The notes beneath the pieces were generated by a model. The model saw nothing but the letters and a program-made list of their open reading frames with translations, had not been told where the DNA came from and did no database searches. A stretch of DNA of 64,000 nucleotides from Bigelowiella natans CCMP2755 (taxonomy: Eukaryota > Cercozoa > Chlorarachniophyceae). The DNA is taken from assembly GCA_000320545.1 (NCBI GenBank), contig ADNK01001279.1, positions 91,456 to 155,455 on the forward strand, read 5' to 3'. Below, piece by piece: positions 24,566-36,642 of the stretch; positions within the stretch are counted from its first letter, which is position 1, and each line of letters starts with the position of its first letter. The position numbers were made by a program, and so were the translations under genes.

Positions 24566-24810
24566 TGATTCAAAATGTAGTTCGTACGAGTCGTAAGCAA
24601 ATATTACCATCATTATTGTTTATTCAAGTAGACTACCACAACAGAACGAAGCGAGGGAGGAGCAGTACCCCGATCTGACCACGAACAGTTCCTAGATCTA
24701 GTGGCAGTAGTGGTAGTAGGAAGGAAGGAAGTACGCTGCCCAGGAAAATAGATCACAGCAGTATAGGAAAGAAGAAGAAGGAGGACAAAAGGCGGGTTAG
24801 GAATCTCTCT

Positions 24811-24888
24811 GCTATCGGAACGTAAAGCCTAATCATATCGAACGAACTGCTATCGGAACGAAAAGCCTAATCATATCGAGCAAACTGC
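24811..24888 (+). repeat. 38-bp tandem duplication upstream of UFC1
   Basis: Two near-identical copies of a 38-base unit, each with GCTATCGGAACG, then AAAGCCTAATCATATCGA, run from 24811 to about 24888. They differ at a few bases. The second ends 58 bases before the UFC1 ATG. Confidence 0.8.
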
Positions 24889-24945
24889 AAGAAACTAGGA
24901 CAGCTAAGTAGGCATTGTGAGAGGACCAGGCAAGAATCATCGAGA

Positions 24946-26328
24946 ATGCTATCTAATAAAACAAAAGCGACGGTGAAGAAAATTCCTTTATTGAAAGTTC
25001 GTGCTGGCCCACGAGACAAAGAGGCTTGGGGCAACAGATTGAAGGAGGAGCTCAAAGCAATGATTACGGTATTAGTGGTAACAAAACACTTAAAAAGATC
25101 CTGCCACATGGATGTCCTACAAAAAGAAACACATATGTGAACAAATATTTGCAAGAAATTCTGATCACCAATTGACGCAAACGCCAGTGATGATTGATAC
25201 GCAATGATGGCAAATGATGATGATCATGGACAAATGCGAAAGCTATATCTCGTTCGCATTATCCAACTTTCGTTCTGATTCTTGCAACGTGTTCAATGGC
25301 AGTACGTTAACAACAACAAGGAAAATGACAACGATTGGTTTTTCATAACTCCAAATGCGGATGGAACACAGTATGCTGATTAAGTAAACTTATTGTGGTA
25401 GATCATGACTTCATCATCAATTTACTTCGGAGCTAACTACGCCTTGGATTAACTGTTACTCGACATTGCTTTCACTACTATGTGTAAACAGCTTCTCAAG
25501 CAAGCTTTTGTTACGTTGGCTCCTTATAAAACTCTATTATTCAGATGGTCAGGCAAGTGCTGGGTATATCATGAAATGCAAAAGTATGAATTTCAATTTA
25601 ACTTCGAGGTATTTACATCTTCTTTTACTTTCCTCCGTTATTTTCATGAGAGTTAATCATTTCCCTTGTTATCGATTGATATCTTTAGATACCAATCACA
25701 TATCCAGTGACGCCATTTGAGATCGTACTTCCAGAGTTAGATGGAAAGACTGTGAAAATGTACAGGTAGTAGTACTTGAACCCTTCTTTGCAGGAGTATC
25801 ACTTCGGGTGAAAAAAAACGACAATACAATTTTGTGGTGGTGGTCATGATGATGATTATATTTACGATATTTAAGATGATGGCAGAGTCTAATTTGGACA
25901 TAAGTATGCTTTCTTGAAACATGGAAAATTTCATCAGAATATTTCATTTATTAAAAGAAGAGTGTCAGAACATGTGACTTGCTTGCTATCCGCTATTACT
26001 GCTATACTACAGGGGAGGTAAAATATGCCTTTCAGCCCATTTCAAACCTCTTTGGTCAAAAAATGTTCCCCGTTTCGGCGTAGCCCATGCTCTGGCATTG
26101 GGGGTTGGTTGCACAACACTAAATCGCTCATCAATACCACAAAATACAAATCATACTTCCTCACTAACTGTTAGTACCAGAAGCGATTAATTTCTTCTTT
26201 CCTCATACCTGAGTCACTCTCTATTTGCTATTGTGCAGCTGGCCCCCTGGTTGGCAGCTGAGGTCCCAAACTTAGTGGATGCAAAGCTAATTCTACCAAA
26301 AACTGAGCAGAAATCAGTAAAAACTTGA
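24946..26328 (+). CDS. UFC1: UFM1-conjugating enzyme (E2)
   Basis: UFC1 accepts the ubiquitin-like modifier UFM1 from UBA5 and passes it, with UFL1, to targets such as ribosomal protein uL24 at the endoplasmic reticulum. Six exons join in phase: 24946-25068, 25303-25370, 25545-25608, 25689-25765, 26013-26103 and 26239-26328, giving 170 residues against about 167 in animals. Diagnostic segments are [89 protein letters not shown] and [19 protein letters not shown]. The active-site cysteine is the one in KICLS, and it is preserved. Donors include GTAGTAG after exon 4. The presence of UFC1 implies that the organism keeps UFMylation. Confidence 0.95.
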
Positions 26329-27093
26329 TAATATAGGCGAGCCATTTGCATATTCACTTTATTCACGTGCGAAAGATCAGATCAGAATGATCTCTCAGAA
26401 ATCGCGCATTTGAACCAGTTACACTACCACTGCTTCATATCATTATCCTGGAGTTGCTAGTGATTATGAGACGGATGTAATGAAATGATTACAATTTTTC
26501 AATAGCCATCCTAACGTAGCTATGCGAAGAGGCGGTTAAAGCTAGTGATTATAGATCCTATACAATGGGCTATGTACTGCGTGATAGATCGTACGATCAA
26601 TGAGTGCTGGCGCCTTAACGCACCAATCTTCATGCATATGTCAGATGCTATGGTACGTGACACGTACCTAAGTCGACGGCAGCGCGCGTCAAATGCTCAG
26701 TTTTTGTTTGAAACGCTTAGCTCATCCTATATCTACTCGTTCAGAATGTAGCAACGTACGATACGCGCGTGTATGTGTATTAAATGCAAAGTCACGTGCT
26801 AGCTAACCTCTTCCGTGACTAAATAGAGGTACATCTTAGTCGCTATGGCATGATACGCCGTACTGTGATGATATTTGTAGGATCGATGATTACGGTAGGT
26901 GGCACGTGTGGTTAAGTACAAGCAAGCGTTGCTGGCTCGAACAAGTAGTACTTCGTTTTAGGACACAGAATAATAGCCTCCATCATATTATCGTGAAGCT
27001 AAGACCTCTGCCGCATTCGCAAAGTCATCCACATGCTGCGAAGTCATTCCAGATCAGCAATTATTTTCAAATAGATTAGAGAGTAGAATTTTT
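26329..27093. other. Intergenic region with one 55-bp element
   Basis: I see no gene. It holds the inverted copy of the dispersed element, then GTACG/TAGC-rich sequence to about 26950. The 68-codon open frame at 26545 has no family signal. Confidence 0.5.
26465..26526 (-). repeat. Dispersed 55-bp element, full copy, inverted
   Basis: Read on -, it starts GCATAGCTACGTTAGGATGG, has an AT-rich core with ATTGAAAAATT, and ends CATTACATCCGTCTCATAA. Confidence 0.75.
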
Positions 27094-27690
27094 TTATGGT
27101 ATCACCTCCACTACTTCATGGTTTCCACCAGTAGAAGCTTGAATTTCTTTGTGATATTTTATCTCAATCACACCTTTTTCGGACACTGGAACCTCCTGTG
27201 ATGTGTAAAAAGATATCCAAATATGTAAAAATTTGGCGAGAATCGATGCATTCCGACGTAAATACCTGTCCAACTCCTGCATCCACAATGGTGCTCTCAT
27301 TGTCACGTAGTTCCACCCTCCGGGGCATAAGCTACAATTAAAATTACAACACTGATCAAAGCAGTTAATCTGCACGAATTTTCTTTAATGCGATTCTTAC
27401 GCGTATCTTCCCTATTTGTGGTAAGGGCCCTGATCGTTTTCTTCTCCTGATAAATGTATATACATGTTGACTATATTGACAATTACAATACCCAAAACTT
27501 GCAGACCTTGGTTTCTTTGGCATAAAGAGGAAATCCAATTTATCGTGTACAATCTGAAGTTAGAAAATGCTGCATCAATCAACAAAGCGGTGGAGTAATG
27601 CACGTACACATACCTCTTCACGAGTAGCGTTGTACAAATTCTTCAGCATGAACTCTTGATGTATCTGTAATAATACGAACCATAACTGCC

Positions 27691-27723
<33 letters not shown>

Positions 27724-28694
27724 ATAGCAGTAGCAGTAGCAGTAGCAGTAGTAGTAGTAGACCAGTAGTACACGTGCATCTTCTCACCCTGGACTTCCGA
27801 TCGAACTCTTCCTGTTCTTTCTCTCGCCGTGTCCTCTCTCCAGGAACAGTGGAAGGTTTTTGTATCTGTTGGAATGAACATCACTAATAGCGTTCTGATG
27901 TGTGGAATTATGCTTTGAAGACAAAAAAGTTACTACTACATTGTCAGATACGTTCTGTCGTGGATACCAGAGAGAACCGTATTGCATTTGAAGCTCGAGG
28001 TTGTACTTCTGCCAATATGGTGGATCAGGGTCTGGCGACTCCAAACCTGCAGCAATACGGGCTGGATGCTTTTTTGAAGGAGGCGGGAATAAGTGTGGGT
28101 ATAGACGTCTCTCGAGTATTCGCTGAGTAGGATGTAATAGGAAACAAACACTTTTAAGATCACAAACGCACGAACCGTCACCCATATTCATTTCGCGGCT
28201 TTCATGCAGATGTAGCTGTATGCCAGGCAAAAAGCTTTGTTGAACAGGACAAACCTGGAGCTCCATCTGCCTTTCCAAGTACCAGCCTAAAGAAGGAAAT
28301 GAATCAAACGATCATCTTCATTCAGAAGTGGTGGTGCCTTTAGAAACTAGTGCTGCTGCTGCTGCTGCTGTTACTTACGCTGGAAGTTCGGGTCAAGCCA
28401 CCGCCCACTATTTCTTCGTTTTCTTCGCTTTGACCTGACCGAAAGTGCCCCTCCTCGCAGATTTTGAAGTTGGCAGCGAGTGTGCGAAGAGACTTGGTTT
28501 CTCCTTCCCAGATACGAATCCCCTGATAAATAATACCAGCAGCATTTGAGAGTTGCAGCCATATACATAAGAAATTCAACTCCATTGTCACCATTTCTGT
28601 GCTCCGCAGCAGATATCATAGCAGGATTGACTGATGAAATCATCACCATCAAATTTGCCGATATGAGTAAGCCTGCTGCTGTGTAAACGATCAT
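27094..28694 (-). CDS. Unknown protein with hydrophobic N-terminal leader
   Basis: About eight exons on - can be followed. The first starts MIVYTAAGLLISANLMVMIS, a hydrophobic leader like a signal peptide. Then come IRIWEGETKSLRTLAANFK (near 28500), WYLERQMELQVCPVQQSFLP (near 28270), RILERRLYPHLFPPPSKKHP (near 28100), YWQKYNLELQMQYGSLWYP (near 27990), a charged stretch TRREKEQEEFDRKS (near 27820), HQEFMLKNLYNATREE (near 27640), IVHDKLDFLFMPKKP (near 27530), RRKRSGPLPQIGK (near 27425), and a last exon with EKGVIEIKYHKEIQ ending in a stop at 27094. Splice signals are GT-AG. I do not recognise the family. A secreted or organelle-targeted protein is inferred from the leader. (TAG)n and (CTG)n repeats sit in the introns. 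Confidence 0.6.
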
Positions 28695-29166
28695 TTCTTG
28701 GCAGCAAGACTACTCGTTGCACCCTTTGGACTAATTCCTCACGTCGTTCCTAGGTGCCATCGTAGCACCCGCCCTAATGAAGCTACTGTCAGAAGGATAT
28801 TGCTAGCATGTAATCATATGATTCATCATCATCATCATCATCATCTCATCATCATCATCATCTCATCATCATCATTCCTCACTCTTCGCTGGATCGCATA
28901 GCAGGGAAGGAAAGCGCTAATTTATCGCTCGGTTCCGCAGATTTGTAGAACAATTTCTGTACTTAATACTTCGAAACATATAAGCACTGTGCTCATCAGT
29001 TCCTATGCGTGGAAAATTTCAAGGCGACATATTAAAAATCATTGATATTGTGTAATTATCTGAATATTTTTATCCAAAACCTGCAGAGAATCTCTCCTGG
29101 AGAGGAACGAATTGAACGGAGGTACCGGAAACAACCGAGTTGCGCTCTCCTTGCAGCCCCTCGACG
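28695..29166. other. Divergent promoter region
   Basis: This separates the leader-bearing unknown gene (-) from the TPR-methyltransferase gene (+). It contains CAT-repeat clusters at 28825-28875. No gene is seen. Confidence 0.5.
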
Positions 29167-29247
29167 ATGATCAATGCCGGTCATCGCAATAATGGCTTTG
29201 GCACATCATCATCATCATCATCATCATCATCATTATTATCATCACCA

Positions 29248-29278
<31 letters not shown>

Positions 29279-30336
29279 TATGCGAGAAGAGCCGAAAGGG
29301 ACTTGCAGGAGCGTTCCACCCGTTAATTATTATGATGCTTATGACCGCCGCCATAGTTTTCATCGCATTTGCGAGCAGTGACGTCACAAATACGCTTGGA
29401 GGAAGCTATATTAAAAGCATTAAGCCATCCTGTTTGCTTAGAAGCACATTGTCATCATCAGCAGCAGCACCACCACCACCATCACGGACGCATATCATAA
29501 CGAGACTGAGAAGGAGTTGCTTCAAATGTCCGCTGTCGTTGATGCATACTGCGTTGTCATCGAATCCCACTGCTTACACGTATGGGAGGGTTAGGAAAGA
29601 TGGCTACGTGAACGTGTTAACATCAGTCAGATCATCAGCAGGACAACGTGATGAATCTGCATCCAGCCAATACAATAGCAACAGCACCAACAAAAGTGAG
29701 GTGGGAGATCAAGAAGATGGAAAAAAGAGAAAAGGAGATATTTTAGACTCCATGATTGAATCGTTCCAGAAAACAGGGGAGTTTAAGCGTGATGACAACG
29801 ATGATGACCCCGAACACCGGCAACTCATTGATTCGATGTTCTTAGAGGTAGCAATAGTAGTAGTAGGAGAAGAAGTGCTAGTTAGTAGTAGTAGCAGCAG
29901 TAGCAGTAGCAATAGTAGGGTTTTATTTAAAAAAAATGTTGGTGGTTTGTGATAAGTCTAGAACCAAAACATTTAGAAGAATTATCACCACCATCACCAC
30001 CACCACCGCTGCCATCATCACCGCCATCGTCGTCATCGTCGTTGTGAATATAATGATCATAGGCAAACAATCTTCATGAGGAGGAGGACCACGAAGCTGC
30101 AATCGAGCTCTATCAGAAAGTGAATAATTACCGTATCTTAACATATCTTTGTACTTCAAATTTATGTCTCATTTAATATATTCATTTCTTGTTTCTATCT
30201 TGCCATCTCTTACTCTCTCTCTCTCTCTCTCTCTCCCCTCCCCTCCTCTCTCTATGAAATGATATTACTCGCTGAATGATGCAGATAATAGATATGGAAC
30301 CTGAATTCAACAAAGAAGCTCTGCTCAACATGGTAT

Positions 30337-30372
<36 letters not shown>

Positions 30373-31008
30373 AAATAATAATCCCAATGAATAATGATGA
30401 TATCTTTCTTATACTCTTAGACTAGGTTCTCCCAAATATGGAAATCACAATACACGCGAACTACTTTTGTAGCATGATCATCATTATCATCAACATCATC
30501 AGCATCCTCCTCTTCTTCTTCATGATGATGATGAGTATATTGTTAGGCCTTGTGCTATTCAGATATGGGAGAAGTAGACGCAGCGGTATGTAGTATATCC
30601 CACACTTCACATATGCTTTTCTTTATTTTTAAACTTGTAATAGTAGTAGTAGCAGCAGCAGTCTTATTTTTAGAATTAAATATCGGTAGTACAGTATCAG
30701 CGTAAATTCATCATCTTACTTTACCCACAACCTACAATTGCACGTAGTATTTGAGGAAGAAGAAACAGAGAAATCGTATGATAGAATCAAATGCATGACA
30801 TGGGTTGTCGCAGTCGCTCAAATATCATCAGCAAACAGCCGTACCACTATATGTAATTTATTATTATTATTATTATTGTTATTATTATCTTAGTTGGACA
30901 TTTACGAAAGATGTTGCGAGGAGAACCCATCATACGCAACTGCATTTTACAACAAGGGGTGGGTCATTTTGCGTGCTAGTGGGCAATCTTCTAATACATG
31001 GACGTGAA

Positions 31009-31042
<34 letters not shown>

Positions 31043-31812
31043 GTAAAATGAACAGCTCCAACCCGATGTTTAGGTTGTTATTGGAGGACGTTGGAAGACA
31101 TCAAAATGCTCTAGACGCATTCAAACTAGTATGACGATGAATGATAATGATAATTAATATGATAATGATGATGATGATGATCACGACGACGGTGGTGGTG
31201 GTGGTGGTAGACGCGATTCTTCTTCTTCTTCTTTACTTCTATTTGTGCTTTTGAAGGTGCTTTGTATCTAAGCATGGAATACACTGCGTTATGTTGTTTG
31301 ATGTAGGCATCACAGCTGACATCTCAGAAAGCTAAGGACACCCAGGCCACTTATTTCTATAGCATGGTGTTCTCCACCATATCATATCATATCACATACC
31401 ACATCATTCGAATTAATACCGTGATATCATATCATATCATACAAATTAAAACCTAGCCATGGGATGGTTTTGGAGGTTGTTCGCTTACGTCAAGAAAGAA
31501 TAACAAAGCGTGGAAGTAGACAGCTGCTGATGAGTGCTGTTAAACGCACTACAATTTCTACAATTTTATATTTTTGGAGAGCTGCTATATGTTAGTATAA
31601 TCCTATATTTTTGAAGAGCTGCAACCAACCGATGCTGTCGTTCATGAATATCAAATAATAGATAGTAAAAATACTATTGGGTTGTACCTTTTATTGATTC
31701 TTTTAAATTGAAATGGTGCTGAATTGGTGCTACTGGTGTTGCTACAGGGAGTAAGCTACGACAGTCTAGGAGATAAAAGAAAGGCCCTCAAGATGTATGA
31801 TATGGTAACTCA

Positions 31813-31845
<33 letters not shown>

Positions 31846-32913
31846 CAGTAGGAGATGATGATATATCTCATTTTCTTCTTCTTCTTCTTCTTCTTCTTCT
31901 TCTTCTTCTTCTGCTTCTTCCTCTTCAGGCTATCGAACTTGCCCCGGATGATCCTGATGTATGGCTAAATAGAGGACAAGTAACACTCACCATCATCATC
32001 ACCACCACCACCACCACCACCACCACCACCACCACAATAATAATAATAATAGTGATAGCAATGATTATGTATATCCTACCACTGGTTCCATCCCACCGAG
32101 GATTTGAAACAAGCTGCTGATAAGCACGTACAAATGCACACACACACACACACATTAGCATTCAAAGTCACACGTGCATCATCATAATACACACAAAGGT
32201 ACTTGCTGATAGTGGTAAATTGGAAGAGGCAATAAAGTCTTACAAAGAGGTATTAATATTTTTGTTTGCCTCTGGCATGTGATACCTGCTCTTGTGTGGC
32301 TGTGATTCCTCTTCTTCTTCGTCATCATCATCTTATTCTTCTTTGCCATCAATCCAATTTATCAACAATAAGCGAAATCATCATCATGATCATCCTTTCA
32401 GTTGCATCACGATCAACATAGCATTATGTGCTTCTAACGTAATTCCAGGCATTGGAATGCAGCAATCAGCAGGATGCTTTTGCATGGTGATGATGAGATA
32501 GTCATCGTCGATCGTTGTCCTCCTCCCACTACTACCCTCATATGAACAATAATCATAAAACCTCAACCCCTTCTTCCGTTGAAGGGCAGAAACAGTAAAG
32601 AGTACTGGTTGGATGTTCTTCAGGTACAATCTTGGTGTTGCTTATGCTTCTTCTCCCAATCCACAAATGATGGATGAAGCAAGGTACTTCTACTATACAC
32701 CTAGTAACATCGTTAAATTCTGTGAATTAGCTGCTCTTAGCTACTACTACTACTACCTACACGATATATGCACATCCATTGTCGTTTGTGGTGAGCGAGT
32801 GAGGAGAATGATGTGTGGCTTCTACTAAGTAAGATCTGCTCATTCTTCATCATCATAACATTCTTCTTCTTCTTCTTCGTCGCTTAAACCCCTTTTGCCA
32901 CTACTACTACTAT

Positions 32914-32948
<35 letters not shown>

Positions 32949-33260
32949 TGATCATGTTGATGTCTTTCTCTTCTACTACCAGACGGTGCCTTGTTCGTTG
33001 TAATGAGCTGGACAACGATGCTGTTAGAGCTTCCTTCTCTAACTTTATTTACGGGTCTTTTTCTTGTAATGTTATGTCATATATGTCATGGGAGAGGTGA
33101 TGATGGAGGAGGAGGAGAAGGAGAAGGTGTTGGTCTCATTATTATGATTATGAGTATATCGTGACATTGCTTTCATTCGAAACACTACCTACCACTATCA
33201 TACAAAGATGATGTCGTGAGTGAGCTTGCTCCCTCCCTTTGTTTCTCATTAGAATTAGCC

Positions 33261-33291
<31 letters not shown>

Positions 33292-33987
33292 CTTCTTCGT
33301 CATGGCATCATTTTGAATGATGTGCCAACAATTATTTTTATCTACTGATACAAACAATAGAGGGGAGATATTTGTGGAGCGATTAAATGAAGAAAGAAGA
33401 TATGCTCTCGCTGTTTTCGAAAATTTCACATCTAATGGGATGGCATTTGAACAAGGTTATAGTTTATCCTCATTATTATCATACTACATATATGATGCTT
33501 GTGTACCAAGGAGGGAAGTTGTGCTGGATTTCTACCGAAAACATCAGCATGAAGGAACATCTATAGCATTAATAAATATGTATTATTATATAGATAAATG
33601 GGGGACATTGATGGACGTTTGGCTTGAGCTACGTGGGGTTGAAGAAGACATCGAATGGATGATTCAAAGATTCAATGATTCACGTGGCCTAAATCAGGTA
33701 GTAGTAGTAGTATCAGTAATAGTCGTCGTCAAAGGATAATAGAAGCATATGAGTAGATAATGATAAATCATAGCTGAGATGTTGCGACAAATAAAAGGAG
33801 TTAAGATCACAGCAGTGGCATTAAAAACAACACATAGCACTCACATAAGGGGGAGGAGGAGGAAGATTACATTATAGCAGTCGCAGTAGTAGAATTCCAA
33901 AAAATTAAATTATATCTTAAAGTTGCTCTTTTTATGCAATGTGATGGCATCGTGCATTGAGTCGTTCATCATCAATAACAATCGTTA

Positions 33988-34033
<46 letters not shown>

Positions 34034-35148
34034 GACTAATGCTGCTGCTTCATCAACTAGATGGCCTATGGCTCTACTTGGCTTGAGTCTCACGTGGTGA
34101 GATGTAGTAGTAGTAGAAGTAGTAGATTAAGCTATTTCTTTTGCTGTTTCTTAGGATAATTCGTAGTACTCGATATACTGCTTATACTGCCACCAACGCT
34201 GTTTTTACATATTCCACATGTTAAGAAACAAATATACAATTCATATTCTTTTTCTTTTCTTTTCTTTTTGTAAACAACGACCTTTATCCTTTTGCGCACG
34301 CGAACGAGTATTATTCAGCATGTATTGCCATGGTTCTTCTCTCAGAAAATCAAGGAGGCCATACTTGATGTTGAATCGTCTGTTGGGGATGAGTTGCAAT
34401 GCAATGGTGTGGATCTCGTTGTGTTGGGATCGAGGTAGGTATTAGAAGGAGTACTGGTATGTTTCTTTGTGGATGGGTGGGTGGGAAAGCACCCCACTTT
34501 TAAGATCCCCGACAAATATTACTTCACTTCACACGACGATCGATTTATATGATAACACAAAAAATGATTTTATTGCCTAGTTTTATAATTCATTTGATTC
34601 TTATTTCAGTTTGGGCTGGCAATGCTTCTTTGGTAATCTATGGATGATGGACTTTGGTGAAGAAGGAAAAGAAGAAGAAAAGGGAGGAGGACGTTGTGTT
34701 GGCTATGAGATTCTAGGCTCTCAAGTCAGCACTGCCCAAAAGGTATTATTATTAGTAGTAGTAGTAGTAGTAGTAGTAGCAGCACACAACAAATGTTAAT
34801 TAGGATGATGTTTATGAGACGATGATGATGATCATGACGGGAAGAGAATTTTCCGTATTATTATTTGGACGAATTTCGTACAACTGTTACTACTACTACA
34901 AGTACTACTACTATTGCTATTACTACCACATGCTACTACCAGTGCTGCTATTGCTAGCTGAGTTACGAATCAAATGTACTGCTATATATTAGTGCCTTGT
35001 GAGATCATTTTAGTAATTTACATATTGTGTGAGGTGTTATTACTAGACACGTAACATATTCATCATTAAACCGCCGTCTAAACTTTATCGAGGGAGAACA
35101 AACAAGAGAATTCATATTCTTCTCGAGCGTAAATTTACTTACATTTAT

Positions 35149-35225
<77 letters not shown>

Positions 35226-35616
35226 CGAAAAGGTGGCTGAGAAGTTTGGTCTTAAAGATAGCATTACATTCGTGCAAGAGGATGCTCGGAAGTAAGTACT
35301 AAAGGAGAGTATTCAGAATCAATTTTTCATACAGAGCGAATACTACTCGATTGTTTATTTAACAATGAATGAATTGCCACCAGATATTAACTGTTACTTT
35401 TCTGTACATACGAATACTGTGCTGCAGGCAATGTATGCCTCCTTCAGTGCCAATACTTCCCTCCCACCCTCTCTCCCCTCTCCTCCTCCCAGTATTCTCT
35501 AATCATCTTAATGCCGTGATATTAATTATAAAACAGAGCGGATTTCTCGAATGCAAAGCTCATCTGGTTAAACACATATGCTTGGCCTCAAGATGTAGAG
35601 TTGTAGTAGTAATAGT

Positions 35617-35657
<41 letters not shown>

Positions 35658-35919
35658 GTGTGTGTGTGCGTGTGTGTGTGTGTGTGTATAAATATATTAT
35701 AAGTTCCTACATGCATACTAATGTGCAAATATCAAGTAAATAGAGGATGATATAACAACTCGCAGTTAGTAGATGATGTTAGCGTATGATACTGCCAGCC
35801 AATGATGCATGCTCTCTTCATGAAGATAGGAAGATAGAGAGAGAATCTATATAATGTAAGCATGCAGTGAAGACATGAAGGTTCAGGCTTTGGTTTTATC
35901 ATTCTATCATCCTCCTTAG

Positions 35920-35959
<40 letters not shown>

Positions 35960-36287
35960 CAGTTAAAGGATGAGATTCTTGCAAAGATATCTAGTGAAGC
36001 ACCAGCAAACGCCATGGTGATAAGAAGAAGCATATTGTATACCAACCAGCACTTTTTCCTTTCTCCCTCAATCACCGTCGTTTTGAATATTGTCAATGAA
36101 ACTCTTTATTCCACTCAACTAAATTCATTTGTTGTGATGTCAATGATTATGTGTGATTAACTCAACTTCACTGATGATGATATGTTTTGTGTATTATGAC
36201 GATAAAGGTATTAAGTTATGATCCTATAAACTCGGCTGAAGCATCAACAACAGATCATAACAACAACCTATTTCGGTACTAGACTGT

Positions 36288-36328
<41 letters not shown>

Positions 36329-36350
36329 TTTATTTATTTATACGTATATA

Positions 36351-36390
<40 letters not shown>

Positions 36391-36642
36391 TTCAGCTTTT
36401 TGCAAGTTTAAAGTCATCTATATTTTTCATGAAGATTACTTTCAATTTTTGATTTACTAATCAAAGTGGAAGCAAAAGTTGGTAACTTTCTTCTTCTCCT
36501 CCTCCTCCTTGTTCTTCTTCTTCTTCTTCTTCTTCTTCTTCTTCTTCGTCTTCCTTGCACCCACAGGCTTGAAGCTCAAGTCGACATAGAAACCACATGG
36601 GATCCCCAGATCAAGGCCCACATCTACCGTGTAACGAAATAA
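29167..36642 (+). CDS. TPR protein fused to a class I methyltransferase domain, with N-terminal anchor
   Basis: More than 20 exons stay in phase to a TAA at 36640-36642. Exon 1 (ATG 29167) gives a Ser-rich head, a membrane segment (IIMMLMTAAIVFIAFASS), and a long polar region. TPR-type exons follow: HEAAIELYQK (30095), LDIYERCCEENPSYATAFYN (30896), RHQNALDAFKL (31100), GDKRKALKMYDM (31770), AIELAPDDPDVWLNRGQ (31930), GKLEEAIKSYKE (32210) and WYNLGVAYASS (32625). A long exon (33361-33699) holds FVERLNEERRYALAVFENF. The C-terminus reads VDLVVLGSSLGWQCFF (34400-34630), CVGYEILGSQVSTAQK, KDSITFVQEDARKADFSNAK, LIWLNTYAWPQ, APANAMVLSYDPIN, and ends HIYRVTK. The order of an LGSxxGW loop, an acidic GYEI end-of-strand 2, FVQEDA and a DxxLIWLNT strand fits a Rossmann-type SAM methyltransferase of the DOT1-like kind. 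One small exon near 35600-35960 may be missed. The substrate is unknown. The frame runs on without a stop or start between the two halves, so one fused protein is the simplest reading. Confidence 0.72.
31567..31622 (+). repeat. Short direct repeat inside an intron
   Basis: TATATTTTTGGAGAGCTGC at 31567-31585 recurs with one change at 31604-31622, 37 bases later. Confidence 0.7.
36290..36385. repeat. Compound (AT)n and (GT)n microsatellite
   Basis: A TA run followed by a GT run lies in the last intron of the TPR-methyltransferase gene. Confidence 0.9.
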
